64,000 nt of DNA from Henriciella marina (GCF_027213945.1 NZ_JAPWGW010000002.1:434001-498000), one strand, 5' to 3'. Shown: positions 1 through 9,789, counted from the first letter of the stretch. Notes: a model not told the origin generated them from the letters alone. Numbers and translations are program-made.

Positions 1-1845
1 CCATATGCCTATTATGTGCGCTACCGCGAAGGCGGCGAGTATCCCATCTTTGCGCGCAAGCCGGCCGAACAGGCCTTCGACGCCGATGCGCCTGAAACAG
101 TTCTGTTTGACGGCGACGCAGAAGCAGAAGGCCAGTCCTACTTCTCGATCCGTGGACTGGAACAGTCGCCCGACCATAAGCTGCTAGCATCTGCAATCGA
201 TACGCAGGGCAGCGAGTACTACACCATCGCCGTGCGCAATATCGAAACCGGCGAAGCAGTTGGTGCGCCCATCGAAGGCACTTATGGAAGCTTTGAATGG
301 GGCGCCGATTCAAACCTGCTCTATTGGGTCGAACGCGACGATAATGGCCGACCGACGGCGGTCTTCCAGCGCGACCTGACGACGGGCGAAGATGTCGAGA
401 TCTACCGCGAAGAGGATCCGGGCTTCTTTGTTGGCGTCAGCAAATCGGAGTCGGAAGAGTTCATATTCGTGGAGACCGGCGGTCACACATCCGGTGAAGT
501 GTGGTACTTCCCGGCAGACGCAAAGCGCCCGGAGCCGACCCTCGTGGCGCCGCGCAAGGAAGATGAAGAGTACGACGTAACACATTGGAATGGTGCGTTT
601 TACATTCTGACCAATGCCGACGGTGCCGTTGACTTCAAAGTGATGAAGGCGCCCATCGACAACCCTGGACGTGAGAACTGGGAGGAAGTGATTCCGCACC
701 GCCCAGGCACGCTGGTGCTTGGCCTTGATCCTTATAAGGATCACCTCGTCCGGCTGGAACGGGCCAACGCCCTGCCCCGCATCGTTGTTCGCGCCCGTGA
801 AAGCGGCGACGAGCACACGATTGCAATGGACGAGAGCGCCTATGACCTTGGCCTCGGCTCAGGCGAGTATGACTCGACTGTGATGCGGTATGATTACGCC
901 TCACCGGCGCGCCCAAGCCAGGTTTTTGACTATGACATGGAAACGCGCGAACGCACGCTTCGCAAGACACGCGAAGTGCCATCCGGCCACAACGCGGACG
1001 ACTATGTGGTCGAGCGCCTGATGGTCCCGGCCTGGGATGGCGAGGAAATTCCTGTCACCATCCTTCGCCGCGCCGATACAGCGGTGGATGGCAGCGCGCC
1101 TCTGCTGCTGTATGGATATGGCTCCTACGGGATCACCATCCCGGCGAGCTTTTCCACCTCCCGCCTGTCACTGGTCGACCGGGGCTTTGTCTATGCCATT
1201 GCCCATGTCCGGGGATCTCAGGCAAAGGGTTACCAGTGGTATCTCGATGGCAAGCTCGAAAAGAAGCCGAACACCTTCAAGGACTATGTTTCTGCGGGGC
1301 GTTATCTCGTAGAGAACGGCTATGGCGCAGAAGGCCGCGTTGTTGGTCATGGCGGATCGGCCGGCGGACTTCTCATGGGCGCCGCAGCGAACATGGATCC
1401 GGAGCTTTTCGGCGGTATCATTGCAGCCGTCCCCTTTGTGGATGTGATCAATACGATGTCCGACGATACACTTCCCCTGACGCCGCCGGAATGGCCCGAA
1501 TGGGGTAACCCGATCACAGACGCCGAGGCCTACGACACGATCCTCGCCTATAGCCCCTATGACAATGTCGCAGACAAGGACTATCCGGCCATGCTGATAA
1601 CGGGCGGTCTGTCTGATCCGCGCGTCACCTATTGGGAGCCGTCGAAATGGGCTGCCCAGCTACGCCACGAAGCGCCGAATGCAGGCCCTTACTATCTGCG
1701 CATCAACATGGATGCCGGGCATGGCGGCTCTACTGGCCGGTTTGAGGGCCTGAAGGAGACCGCAATCGAATACGCTTTTGCACTGGCCAGCGTTGGCCTG
1801 GTCGACGGCTATGACATATCCCGCGCGGAGACGTCTGCCGACTAA
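1..1845 (+). CDS. ptrB: Oligopeptidase B (S9A prolyl oligopeptidase family), 5' truncated by window edge
   Basis: This is the C-terminal 614 residues of a serine peptidase that cleaves short peptides, in oligopeptidase B typically after basic residues. The reading frame is open from base 1, so the true start lies outside the window. The GTG at 16 is an internal Val in a family-typical YYVRYREGGEYP stretch, not a start. The first two thirds look like the seven-bladed beta-propeller, followed by an alpha/beta hydrolase domain. The catalytic Ser sits in GHGGSAGG (codon 1357-1359), the Asp in LSDPRV (1615-1617) and the His in AGHGG (1720-1722). Full-length members have about 690-720 residues, so roughly 80-100 are missing. 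A strong terminator follows at 1871. Whether it has a signal peptide cannot be seen. Confidence 0.9.
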   Translation, partial: PYAYYVRYREGGEYPIFARKPAEQAFDADAPETVLFDGDAEAEGQSYFSIRGLEQSPDHKLLASAIDTQGSEYYTIAVRNIETGEAVGAPIEGTYGSFEWGADSNLLYWVERDDNGRPTAVFQRDLTTGEDVEIYREEDPGFFVGVSKSESEEFIFVETGGHTSGEVWYFPADAKRPEPTLVAPRKEDEEYDVTHWNGAFYILTNADGAVDFKVMKAPIDNPGRENWEEVIPHRPGTLVLGLDPYKDHLVRLERANALPRIVVRARESGDEHTIAMDESAYDLGLGSGEYDSTVMRYDYASPARPSQVFDYDMETRERTLRKTREVPSGHNADDYVVERLMVPAWDGEEIPVTILRRADTAVDGSAPLLLYGYGSYGITIPASFSTSRLSLVDRGFVYAIAHVRGSQAKGYQWYLDGKLEKKPNTFKDYVSAGRYLVENGYGAEGRVVGHGGSAGGLLMGAAANMDPELFGGIIAAVPFVDVINTMSDDTLPLTPPEWPEWGNPITDAEAYDTILAYSPYDNVADKDYPAMLITGGLSDPRVTYWEPSKWAAQLRHEAPNAGPYYLRINMDAGHGGSTGRFEGLKETAIEYAFALASVGLVDGYDISRAETSAD

Positions 1846-1870
1846 TCGGCGAACCAGCTATCATCAGGAA

Positions 1871-1902
1871 CGCCGGCGCCTTCCGGGTGCCGGCGTTTTT
1901 TT
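1871..1902 (+). terminator. Rho-independent terminator of the oligopeptidase gene
   Basis: Ten-base-pair GC-rich stem 1871-1880 / 1886-1895 with one G-T pair and a 5-nt loop, followed directly by seven T. It lies 26 bases after the stop codon. Confidence 0.9.
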
Positions 1903-1967
1903 GTGCCTGTCTGATAAGTGCTTCCGCGCCAGACCGCCCCGCTAGTAGACCTATCTTCCACGCAAAC

Positions 1968-1997
1968 GAAAATGGCCCGGCATTGCTGCCGGGCCAT
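1968..1997 (-). terminator. Terminator of the OmpA-like gene
   Basis: Perfect 9-bp stem 1972-1980 / 1989-1997 with an 8-nt loop. Read on the minus strand it is followed by TTTTCGTTTG. It lies about 30 bases downstream of the OmpA-like stop codon. Confidence 0.8.
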
Positions 1998-2028
1998 CAT
2001 CATTTCTGAATGTCAGATCAGACCGTTC

Positions 2029-3240
2029 TTAGCGAACGATGATCGTGACTTCCGAACGACGGTTCAGAGGCTCACGCACACCGTCGCCGGTTTGCTTGGC
2101 CAGGTCGTTCTCACCGCGGCCTTCCGTGGCGATCATGCTGGACGGGATGCCGCGCTCGTTGAGAGCCGTTGCAACCGCTGTAGCGCGACGCTCGGAGAGA
2201 CGTGCGTTGTAGGACTGGGCACCGGACGTGTCGGTATGGCCGACGATCGTCACAGAGTTCGCAGCACATTCCTGACGGCTACGAATGTTCGCCACAGCCT
2301 GGTCGATCACAGCCGAAGCTTGGCTGGTGATGTTCGACTTGTCCCACTCGAAGTAGACCACGAACGCCTGGTTCAGCGTGGAGCACGCTGGTGGTGGCGG
2401 TGGTGGTGGCGGTGGAGGCGGTGGTGGCGGTGGTGGTGGTGGCGGAGGTGGCGGTGGTGGTGGCGGAGGCGGCGGTGGCGGTGGAGCCGCTGGAGCCGCA
2501 AACTGATACCGCAGACCAACCGTCACGGAGTGATCTTCATACTCGCCGCTGTAAGGAACCGGCTGACCGAGCGGTGCGCGGCCGTCGAGGTTCAGGTCGT
2601 CGACGAAGAAGTACTTGTAGCCGAGGTCGAGCGTCAGACGCTCGGTGAGGCCGTAACCGATACCCCCGAGAAGCTGGTAAGCCATGCCGGTGTCGTCGTC
2701 GTTGAAGCCATTGGCGTCAAACGTCTGAACGCCGCCTGCGGTAACAACGCCAGCGCGCAGGTTGGTCGCACGAGCGTCAACCTTTGCGAGACCAATACCA
2801 GCACCGAGGTATGGCTGGACAGCGCCTGTTGGGTTGAAGTCGTACAGAGCGTTGAACATCAGCTCATAGATGCTGATGTTGCCGTCGCCACCAACCGAGT
2901 AGCCACCATTGGCCAGCGGCGGGAGGTTCAGGATGCTTGCACCGGTGATCGTGGTGGACGGCTCAAGGTCGCCACCGCGGTAACCGAAGGTCGATTCCAG
3001 ACGGAAGCCGTTGCCGAAGCCGTAGCCCAAACCGATCTGAGCGCCGAGCAGGCCGTCGCCGTCAAGCTCCTGATCGCCACCGAGCGCGAATGGCGCGTTG
3101 GTTGGCGGATCGGAATCTAGCTCACCGTCGAAGCTGTAGCCCAGATCAGCGCGGCCATACCAGCCGTCCTGAGCGTTAGCGACAGACATTGCAGACGCCA
3201 AGGCGGCCGCGGCTGTCGCGCACATAAGAGTTCTTTTCAT
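2029..3240 (-). CDS. OmpA-family outer membrane protein with beta-barrel, polyproline linker and peptidoglycan-binding domain
   Basis: A 403-residue outer membrane protein. It starts with a signal peptide (MKRTLMCATAAAALASAMS..ANAQ), followed by an N-terminal eight-strand-type barrel of about 220 residues. Then comes a linker of 32 consecutive prolines and a C-terminal OmpA domain with GHTDTSG and NRRSEVTI, the region that binds diaminopimelate in peptidoglycan. An ATG at 3246 is in frame two codons upstream, but the Shine-Dalgarno AGGGG abuts it and is correctly spaced (6 nt) only for the ATG at 3240. The protein is expected to anchor the outer membrane to the cell wall. It is monocistronic with its own terminator. 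The barrel is much more diverged than the C-terminal domain, so a specific porin function cannot be named. Confidence 0.92.
   Translation of the reverse strand: MKRTLMCATAAAALASAMSVANAQDGWYGRADLGYSFDGELDSDPPTNAPFALGGDQELDGDGLLGAQIGLGYGFGNGFRLESTFGYRGGDLEPSTTITGASILNLPPLANGGYSVGGDGNISIYELMFNALYDFNPTGAVQPYLGAGIGLAKVDARATNLRAGVVTAGGVQTFDANGFNDDDTGMAYQLLGGIGYGLTERLTLDLGYKYFFVDDLNLDGRAPLGQPVPYSGEYEDHSVTVGLRYQFAAPAAPPPPPPPPPPPPPPPPPPPPPPPPPPPPPPPPACSTLNQAFVVYFEWDKSNITSQASAVIDQAVANIRSRQECAANSVTIVGHTDTSGAQSYNARLSERRATAVATALNERGIPSSMIATEGRGENDLAKQTGDGVREPLNRRSEVTIIVR
2389..2484 (-). repeat. Polyproline-coding low-complexity tract (32 codons)
   Basis: The plus strand shows 32 uninterrupted triplets tgg/cgg/agg, each read on the minus strand as a Pro codon (CCA, CCG, CCT). 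It links the barrel and OmpA domains. The mixture of synonymous codons argues against simple recent triplet slippage of one codon. The tract creates a false open frame on the plus strand. Confidence 0.9.
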
Positions 3241-3507
3241 ACTCATCCCCTATTGTGAGCCGAATGGGCACTATTACCCACCGACCGCAGAGACTAAACG
3301 GACCATTCCGTGTGCATACCCTCCTAGAACAACTTCGTTCCTGAGACGAGTGTACAAAGAAGGAAAATAGTTGAAACTTCGCGTTTTTTCTAGCAAGCGC
3401 GGCGTAAATGCAACAATTTTTCTTGCATGACAGCTGGGCGCCCGGACTTTGCCAGATTGCGGTCATATTTGCGCAAGCAAGACCGGAATTATCGAATCAG
3501 GGGGAAA

Positions 3508-3584
3508 TGGTACCGCCTCTCCGGCTTGAACGGAGGACCTCTGGTTCCACAAACCAGCGCTCTAACCAACTGAGCTAAGGCGGC
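3508..3584 (-). tRNA. tRNA-His(GTG)
   Basis: A 77-nt cloverleaf with encoded CCA. Acceptor stem GCCGCCT / AGGCGGT, D-arm TAGCTCAGTTGGTTAGAGC, anticodon stem CTGGT / ACCAG with loop TTGTGGA (anticodon GTG), and T-arm with GTTCAAG. The base before G1 is T, the discriminator is A73, and pair 1:72 is G-U, so the usual G-1:C73 pair is absent. That is the known pattern of an alphaproteobacterial clade. Confidence 0.95.
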
Positions 3585-3658
3585 ACGCCGGACGCACATA
3601 CGCCCAAGCGGCTTTGCGTTCAAGACGCTTTACCGAGTCTGATGCAGTCCCCTCTCCC

Positions 3659-5170
3659 CTATTCCGCAGCAAGGGGCTGCAGTGTTGTCTCCGGGGGCGT
3701 TTCGAAGGCAGCATCGCCCTGTTTCCGGTAGCGAAGAACGCCGTCATCCAGCTTGGCACGGCCGATCTCAAATATGTCCTGGACATAGTTCTGGTTGAGC
3801 CGCCAGGGCGCCTCCTGGCCCTGCTTTGGAAGACGGTGAAGGGCGCGCGTGACATAGCCGGACGAGAAGTCGAGCCAGGGCGCATCGCCCGGATGCTGAT
3901 CTGCGATGGGACGAACCTCCACCGCACCGGTCTTGTCCATATACTTGATCAGGCGCGAAACGAATTTGGCGATCAGGTCCGCTTTCAACGTCCAGGAGGC
4001 GTTCGTATAGCCGAACGTCACCACGAGATTGGGGACATTGTTGAACATGATCCCGCGATAGCCATGCAGGCTCGACGGCTCGACCGGCTGGCCATCCATA
4101 TAGAGGTCTGCGCCGCCCATGAACTCTAGCTGGAGCCCTGTCGCTGAGACGACTATATCGGCGTCGAGCGTCTCTCCTGAGGCGAGTTTCACACCGGTTT
4201 CTGTGAACGTATCGATCGTATCGGTGACAACGCTGGCCTCGCCGGCCTTGATCGACTTGAACAGGTCGCCATCCGGCACCAGGCAGAGACGCTGATCCCA
4301 AGGATTGTAGCTCGGCGTGAAGTGCGTGCCGACGTCGAAATCAGCGCCCAGTTCCTCCTGCGCCATGCCGACTATGCGCGCCTTGACCTTATCGGGACGT
4401 CGACGCGCGAGCCTGAAAAACAGCATCTGAAGCAGCGTATTCTTCCAGCGGGTCAGGCCGTAAGCCGTCTTTTCGGGCAGGATTTTTCGCAAGCCGAGAG
4501 CAACCTTGTCCTCAGCGGGGCGTGACACGATGTAGGTCGGCGACCGCTGCAGCATGGTGACGTGCGCGGCTTTCTTCGCCATCTCCGGCACGAGTGTCAC
4601 TGCCGTCGCGCCAGAGCCGATGACGACGACATTCTTACCGCTATAATCAAGGTCTTCTGGCCAGGCCTGGGGATGGATCACCTGCCCCTTGAAGGTCTCT
4701 TCTCCCGGGAAGTCCGGTTTGTAGCCGCCTTCATAGGAGTAGTAGCCTGCACACATGTGAAGGATGCGGCAGGTCAGCGTGCGCTCAACGCCCTCGGCCT
4801 TGTCTTCGACCTTGAGCGACCAGAGCGCAGTTTCGGAATCCCAGCGCGCTTCGCGGACCAGGTGCTCGAACCTGATCTTGCGATTGATGCCGTTCTCGGA
4901 GGCGGTCTCCCGGACATAGTTCAGGATGGACGGCCCGTCGGCGATCGCCTTGCGCTCTTTCCACGGTTTGAAGTCGTAGCCGAGCGTGTGCATGTCGCTA
5001 TCGGAGCGGATACCGGGATATCGAAAGAGATCCCATGTCCCGCCAATTGCCTTGCGGCCTTCAAGAATGGCGTAGGTTTTTCCGGGACAGCGTTCCTGCA
5101 GGTAATAGGCGGCGCCGATGCCGGACAAACCCGCGCCTACGATCAGTACGTCGAAATCAGGATTTGCCAT
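3659..5170 (-). CDS. Flavin-containing Baeyer-Villiger-type monooxygenase
   Basis: A 503-residue class B flavoprotein monooxygenase. It uses FAD and NADPH to insert an oxygen atom into ketones or to oxidise sulfur or nitrogen groups. Residues show an N-terminal FAD Rossmann motif GAGLSGIG, then GTWDLFRYPG. The Baeyer-Villiger fingerprint FKGQVIHPQAWP is followed by the NADPH motif GSGATA. The ATG at 5170 is preferred to an upstream TTG at 5176. It resembles the EthA-type enzymes. The gene begins 39 bases after the outer membrane channel of the efflux operon, with no clear terminator between them, so it may be co-transcribed with that operon. The substrate is unknown. Confidence 0.88.
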   Translation of the reverse strand: MANPDFDVLIVGAGLSGIGAAYYLQERCPGKTYAILEGRKAIGGTWDLFRYPGIRSDSDMHTLGYDFKPWKERKAIADGPSILNYVRETASENGINRKIRFEHLVREARWDSETALWSLKVEDKAEGVERTLTCRILHMCAGYYSYEGGYKPDFPGEETFKGQVIHPQAWPEDLDYSGKNVVVIGSGATAVTLVPEMAKKAAHVTMLQRSPTYIVSRPAEDKVALGLRKILPEKTAYGLTRWKNTLLQMLFFRLARRRPDKVKARIVGMAQEELGADFDVGTHFTPSYNPWDQRLCLVPDGDLFKSIKAGEASVVTDTIDTFTETGVKLASGETLDADIVVSATGLQLEFMGGADLYMDGQPVEPSSLHGYRGIMFNNVPNLVVTFGYTNASWTLKADLIAKFVSRLIKYMDKTGAVEVRPIADQHPGDAPWLDFSSGYVTRALHRLPKQGQEAPWRLNQNYVQDIFEIGRAKLDDGVLRYRKQGDAAFETPPETTLQPLAAE

Positions 5171-5209
5171 TCGCAAAGAGAACCGCGAATCCGGGCGCCT
5201 GTCCAGATA

Positions 5210-6640
5210 TTATGACTCAGGCGTCAGGATTTCATCGCTCTGTTCAACCTCATCGCGAGGCCATGCGCCCAGAGCCCGGTAAACAGCAATGGAGTTGAGA
5301 CTGCGGACGAGGTTTGCCCGGATAAGCTGCTGACGCGCATCGTAATAAAGCTGCTGGGAATCGAGGACAGAGAGATAGTCATCGACGCCGACCCGGAAGC
5401 GTTCTTCAGATAAATCACGTGTGATTTCAGTGTCTTCCACGAGCCTGACCAACGCATCGACACGCTGGTCGATCGTGCGTCGGACGGCAAGCGCGTCTGC
5501 TGTGTCACGAAAGGCGAGCTGGATTGCCTGCTCATAGCTTGCAACGGCAAGTTGCTCCTGCGCCTCCCGCACGTCGAGGTTTGACTGACGCGCGCCAGCG
5601 TCAAAGATCGGCAGCGAGATAGAGGGACCAAACGACCAGCCCAGCGTGCCATCAAAGAGGTCACCCAGCTCATCGCTGGAATAGCCCACCTGACCGGTGA
5701 GCGAGATTATCGGGAAGAAAGCTGCGCGCGCTGCAGCGATGTTTGCGTTGGCAGCCATGAGCTGGCGCTCTGCCGACTGAACGTCCGGACGCGAGAGAAG
5801 GACGAGCGAAGACTGACCTATCGGAATATCTTCCGCGAGCGGCGTCGGGTCGAGTTTTGCTGCGGCCAGCGTGCCTGCAGGAAGGTCCGTGCCGACGGCG
5901 AGACGAAGGGCGTTGAGGTCCTGTTCGACCTGGGCAGAAAATTCAGCTGCCTGTGCGCGGGCGGTTTCCACGCTGGCCGACGCGCGGCGCACGTCTAGCT
6001 CTGTTGCGATACCGGCGTTGAACAGCTCCTGGGTGAGATCCAGCGATTCCGACTGGACATCGACCGTGTCCTCAGCAAGCGCAAGCAGCGCCTTGTCGGC
6101 CGCAAGCTGCATCCAGATTTCGCCCACCGTGGCGGCAATGGCGATCTTGGCAGCACGCTCGCCTTCGGCAGAGGCGAGGTAGCTTTGCAGGGCCGCCTCA
6201 TTCAGCGAAGCGACACGGCCAAAGAGGTCAAGCTCATAGGCGGTAATGCCGATGCTGGCGGAGGCATTGTCGAAATTGCCGACGCCACCATTGCTGTCGC
6301 CGATCGTACCCCCTTCGGTAAAACCGCCATTGGCGGTCACTGTAGGCAGGCGCTGCGCGCGGCTGATGCCGTATTGCGCGCGGGCGAGCTGCACGTTCGC
6401 TGCTGCGATCCGGAGGTCACGGTTTTCTGCCAGGGAAAGACGGACCAGCTCGCGCAGCTCTTCGGAAATGAAGACGTCCTGCCAATAGAGCGGCTCCACG
6501 CGCTCACCGTTTTCGTCAGTGACGGGCAGGGCCTCGGGTATTGGCGCCGCCGGTTGCTCATAGGACTGCGAGATCATGGCACAGCCACTGAGCGCAGTGG
6601 CCGCCATAGCGCCGAGGATCATACGTTTCGTCGAGATCAT
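5210..6640 (-). CDS. RND efflux outer membrane lipoprotein, NodT/OprM family
   Basis: A 476-residue TolC-like channel that completes the tripartite efflux pump. It has a lipoprotein signal peptide with lipobox LSGC (Cys at residue 20). Two similar halves rich in long helices follow, with family stretches such as YELDLFGRV and GPSISLPIFDAG. The start ATG overlaps the stop of the pump gene (ATGA at 6637-6640), and a Shine-Dalgarno AAGGAAG lies 8 nt upstream. It is the third gene of the adaptor-pump-channel operon and is expected to exit through the outer membrane. Confidence 0.93.
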   Translation of the reverse strand: MISTKRMILGAMAATALSGCAMISQSYEQPAAPIPEALPVTDENGERVEPLYWQDVFISEELRELVRLSLAENRDLRIAAANVQLARAQYGISRAQRLPTVTANGGFTEGGTIGDSNGGVGNFDNASASIGITAYELDLFGRVASLNEAALQSYLASAEGERAAKIAIAATVGEIWMQLAADKALLALAEDTVDVQSESLDLTQELFNAGIATELDVRRASASVETARAQAAEFSAQVEQDLNALRLAVGTDLPAGTLAAAKLDPTPLAEDIPIGQSSLVLLSRPDVQSAERQLMAANANIAAARAAFFPIISLTGQVGYSSDELGDLFDGTLGWSFGPSISLPIFDAGARQSNLDVREAQEQLAVASYEQAIQLAFRDTADALAVRRTIDQRVDALVRLVEDTEITRDLSEERFRVGVDDYLSVLDSQQLYYDARQQLIRANLVRSLNSIAVYRALGAWPRDEVEQSDEILTPES

Positions 6641-9600
6641 GCGACGGCTTCCTTGTTACCGGGTTGAGTCAGAGGTTTCTGGCCTGTGAGTTTACGGATC
6701 ATGACATAGAAGAGCGGCGCAAACAGCAAGCCGAGGATCACCGAAACGATCAAGCCACCAAGAACGGCCGTGCCGATGGCCTGACGACCAGCTGCACCGG
6801 CGCCGGTGCTGAGCGCGAGCGGCAGCACACCGAAACCGAAGGCAAAACTCGTCATGAGGATCGGGCGAAGACGCATGCGGACAGCCTGTGACACCGCGTC
6901 GAAAAGCTCCACGCCCTGCTGTTCAAGGTTACGGGCAAACTCAATGATGAGAATGGCGTTCTTCGAAGCGAGGCCGACCGTGGTGAGCAGCGCCACCTGG
7001 AAGAAAACGTCATTATCGAGCCCGCGAAGATGGGCCGCGAGTACGGCGCCAGCCACGCCGAGCGGCGCTGTCAGGAGGACGGCAACCGGAACGGTCCAGC
7101 TTTCATAGAGCGCCGCGAGGCAGAGGAACACGAACAGGATCGACATGATGTAGAGAAGCGTCGCCTGATTGCCGGCTTCGCGTTCCTGCGCGCTGATACC
7201 TGTCCATTCCATGTCGAGGCCCTGTGGCAGCTGTCCGACAAGGGCTTCCATCTGGTCCATTGCAACACCCGAGCTGACGCCCGGTGCTGGCGCGCCCTGA
7301 ATGTTCAGCGCAGGCAGGCCGTTATAGCGCTGCAGCTGCGGTGAACCATAGGTCCAGCCAGTCGTCACGACTTCCTCCAGCGGCGTCATTTCGCTCGAGC
7401 TATTGCGAATATACCAGCCGCCAAGATCATCCGGCTGCATGCGGTTATCGGCCTCACCCTGAACATAGACGCGCTTGATGCGGCCCCTGTCGAGGAAGTC
7501 GTTGACATAAGTGCCACCGAACGCCGTCGAGAGAAGGCTCGTGATGCCAGAAACATCGACACCGAGGGCCTGCGCCTTCTGGTAATCGATGTCGATATTG
7601 AATTGCGGGCCGTCGGCCTGGCCATTGGGGCGTACGCCGGTCAGCTCTGCGCTCTGGTTTGCCATGCCGAGGAGCTGGCCTTGGGCCTGGACGAGCGCGT
7701 CATGGCCGACACCGCCAGCATCCTGGAGGTACATGTCGAAGCCTGACGAGTTACCAAGCTGCGGGATTGGCGGCGGAACGATGGCGAAGATCTGAGCCTC
7801 AGTGCCTTGGGCAAAGTTGCCGCTGGCTGCGCCTGCGATCTCCATGGCCGACTCTCCCGGACCATCGCGCTCTGACCAGTCGACAAGCGCGCCGAAGGCG
7901 ATACCGTTATTCTGGCCCTGCCCAGCAAAGCTGAACCCGGCAAGCGTGAAGAGGCCTTTGATATTCTCTCCCTGGGCGCCCCGGTAATACTCACCGACCG
8001 AGTCCATGACTTCGGTTGTGCGCTCAAGGCTGGAGCCAGGTGGAAGCTGTACAAGCGTGATGAACTGACCCTGGTCTTCCTGCGGCAGGAAGGATGATGG
8101 CAGACGGACGAAGCCTGCGGCCATCACGGCGACGATGACCGCAAAGACACCTGCAAAGATCCAGCGGCGGCGCAGGATGCGGTCGACGATGCTGCCATAG
8201 CCATCGCGCATCCGGTCAAAGCCATTGTTGAACCAGACGGCCGGCTTCTGAAGCATACCCGGCTTCTTTTCGTGATCAGGCTTTTTCAGGATGGTCGCAC
8301 AGAGAGCTGGGGACAGGATGAGCGCGATCAGCAGCGACAGCGCCATGGCCGACACAATGGTCACCGAAAACTGGCGATAGATGAGGCCCGCCGAGCCTGG
8401 AAAGAAGGCCATTGGAACAAAGACCGCAGATAGCGTCACCACGATGCCGATCAGCGCGCCGGTGATCTGGCTCATCGACTTGCGTGTCGCCTCGACAGGG
8501 CCTAGCCCGTCTTCTTCCATGACGCGTTCCACGTTTTCGACCACGACGATCGCATCGTCCACGATAAGGCCGATAGCGAGCACCATGGCGAACATGGTCA
8601 GCGTATTGATCGAGAAGCCAAGTGTCAGCAACCCGACCATGACGCCGAGCAGAACGACCGGCACCGCGATCATCGGAATGAAGGATGCACGCAGGCTCTG
8701 AAGGAAGACGAAGATAACAAGGAAGACGAGGATGACCGCTTCGATGAGTGTCTTCTGAACCTCATGGATGGAGGTTTCGATGAAAGGCGTCGTGTCGACC
8801 GGAAATGCGTATTCAATATCCTGCGGGAAAGCCTCAGACAGGCGTTCGACTTCAGCCTTCACAGCTTCTGCCGTGTCGAGCGCATTGGCCCCGGTCGCGA
8901 GTGACACACCGAAACCAGACGAAGGATAGCCGTTGAACTTCGCGTTGAAGGCATAGTTCTCTGCGCCAAGCTCTACGGTACCGATATCGCCGAGGCGGAC
9001 CGAGCCACCTTCTGGCGTTGTGCGAATGAGGAGTTCGCGAAACTCTTCCGGCGTGTTCAACAGCGACTGCAGCGTGACCGTGGCGTTTATTTCCTGGCCC
9101 GCAACCGATGGCGCGCCGCCAAGGGCACCGGCGGAAACCTGCGTATTCTGTGCCCGGATCGCTGCGATGACATCTGCGGGCACGAGGTCGAACTGAACGA
9201 GCTTGTCCGGGTCGAGCCAGATCCGCATCGCGTATTGAGAGCCGAATTGCTGGACGCGGCCAACCCCATCTACGCGGCTGATGGAATCATACATGTTTGA
9301 GCGGATATAGTCGCCGAGGTCTGTCTGGTCGTAGGCCGCATTCGGCGAATAAAGCGCCGTAATTAGCAGGAAACCTGTGCTGGCCTTGTCTACCGTAACA
9401 CCCTGGCGTTGCACAGGCTCTGGAAGGAGCGGCGTCGCGAGCGAGAGCTTGTTCTGGACCTGCACCTGGGCAATGTCGGGATCGGTACCTGTCTCAAATG
9501 TGAGCGTTACCGAAGCCTGCCCGGACGAGCTGGACGAGGACGAGATGTAATCGAGCCCATCAAGGCCCGTCATCTGTTGTTCGATGACCTGCGTGACCGA

Positions 9601-9777
9601 GTCCTCTACCGCCTTCGCGGATGCCCCGGGATAAGACGCATTTACCGAAATGGTCGTTGGCGCAATGTCAGGATATTGCGACACCGGCAAGGCGCGCAGC
9701 GCCATTGCGCCAGCGATCATGATGACGATCGCGATGACCCAGGCGAAGACCGGGCGATCAATAAAGAAATTTGCCAT
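6637..9777 (-). CDS. Multidrug efflux RND transporter permease, HAE-1 (AcrB) family
   Basis: A 1046-residue inner membrane proton/drug antiporter with normal family length. It begins MANFFIDRPVFAWV as in AcrB. The proton-relay aspartate pair is in LIVDDAIVVVENV in transmembrane segment 4, and the conserved lysine is in SKNAILIIEFA in segment 10. Large periplasmic loops between TM1-2 and TM7-8 form the porter and docking domains. It lies 12 bases downstream of the adaptor gene and overlaps the channel gene by 4 bases, so the three subunits are made from one message. Typical substrates are hydrophobic drugs, detergents or solvents; the real substrate is not visible. Confidence 0.96.
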   Translation of the reverse strand: MANFFIDRPVFAWVIAIVIMIAGAMALRALPVSQYPDIAPTTISVNASYPGASAKAVEDSVTQVIEQQMTGLDGLDYISSSSSSSGQASVTLTFETGTDPDIAQVQVQNKLSLATPLLPEPVQRQGVTVDKASTGFLLITALYSPNAAYDQTDLGDYIRSNMYDSISRVDGVGRVQQFGSQYAMRIWLDPDKLVQFDLVPADVIAAIRAQNTQVSAGALGGAPSVAGQEINATVTLQSLLNTPEEFRELLIRTTPEGGSVRLGDIGTVELGAENYAFNAKFNGYPSSGFGVSLATGANALDTAEAVKAEVERLSEAFPQDIEYAFPVDTTPFIETSIHEVQKTLIEAVILVFLVIFVFLQSLRASFIPMIAVPVVLLGVMVGLLTLGFSINTLTMFAMVLAIGLIVDDAIVVVENVERVMEEDGLGPVEATRKSMSQITGALIGIVVTLSAVFVPMAFFPGSAGLIYRQFSVTIVSAMALSLLIALILSPALCATILKKPDHEKKPGMLQKPAVWFNNGFDRMRDGYGSIVDRILRRRWIFAGVFAVIVAVMAAGFVRLPSSFLPQEDQGQFITLVQLPPGSSLERTTEVMDSVGEYYRGAQGENIKGLFTLAGFSFAGQGQNNGIAFGALVDWSERDGPGESAMEIAGAASGNFAQGTEAQIFAIVPPPIPQLGNSSGFDMYLQDAGGVGHDALVQAQGQLLGMANQSAELTGVRPNGQADGPQFNIDIDYQKAQALGVDVSGITSLLSTAFGGTYVNDFLDRGRIKRVYVQGEADNRMQPDDLGGWYIRNSSSEMTPLEEVVTTGWTYGSPQLQRYNGLPALNIQGAPAPGVSSGVAMDQMEALVGQLPQGLDMEWTGISAQEREAGNQATLLYIMSILFVFLCLAALYESWTVPVAVLLTAPLGVAGAVLAAHLRGLDNDVFFQVALLTTVGLASKNAILIIEFARNLEQQGVELFDAVSQAVRMRLRPILMTSFAFGFGVLPLALSTGAGAAGRQAIGTAVLGGLIVSVILGLLFAPLFYVMIRKLTGQKPLTQPGNKEAVA

Positions 9778-9789
9778 GATAACTGAGCT

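Noticed and set aside
1918-3120. Long plus-strand open frame of 400 codons
   Set aside because: It is antisense to the OmpA-like gene, gives a Trp/Arg run from the proline tract and has no ribosome site or recognisable domain.
3325-3345. LexA-like site upstream of the OmpA gene
   Set aside because: The half sites are inverted (GAAC-N6-GTTC), not a direct repeat with a 7-base gap.
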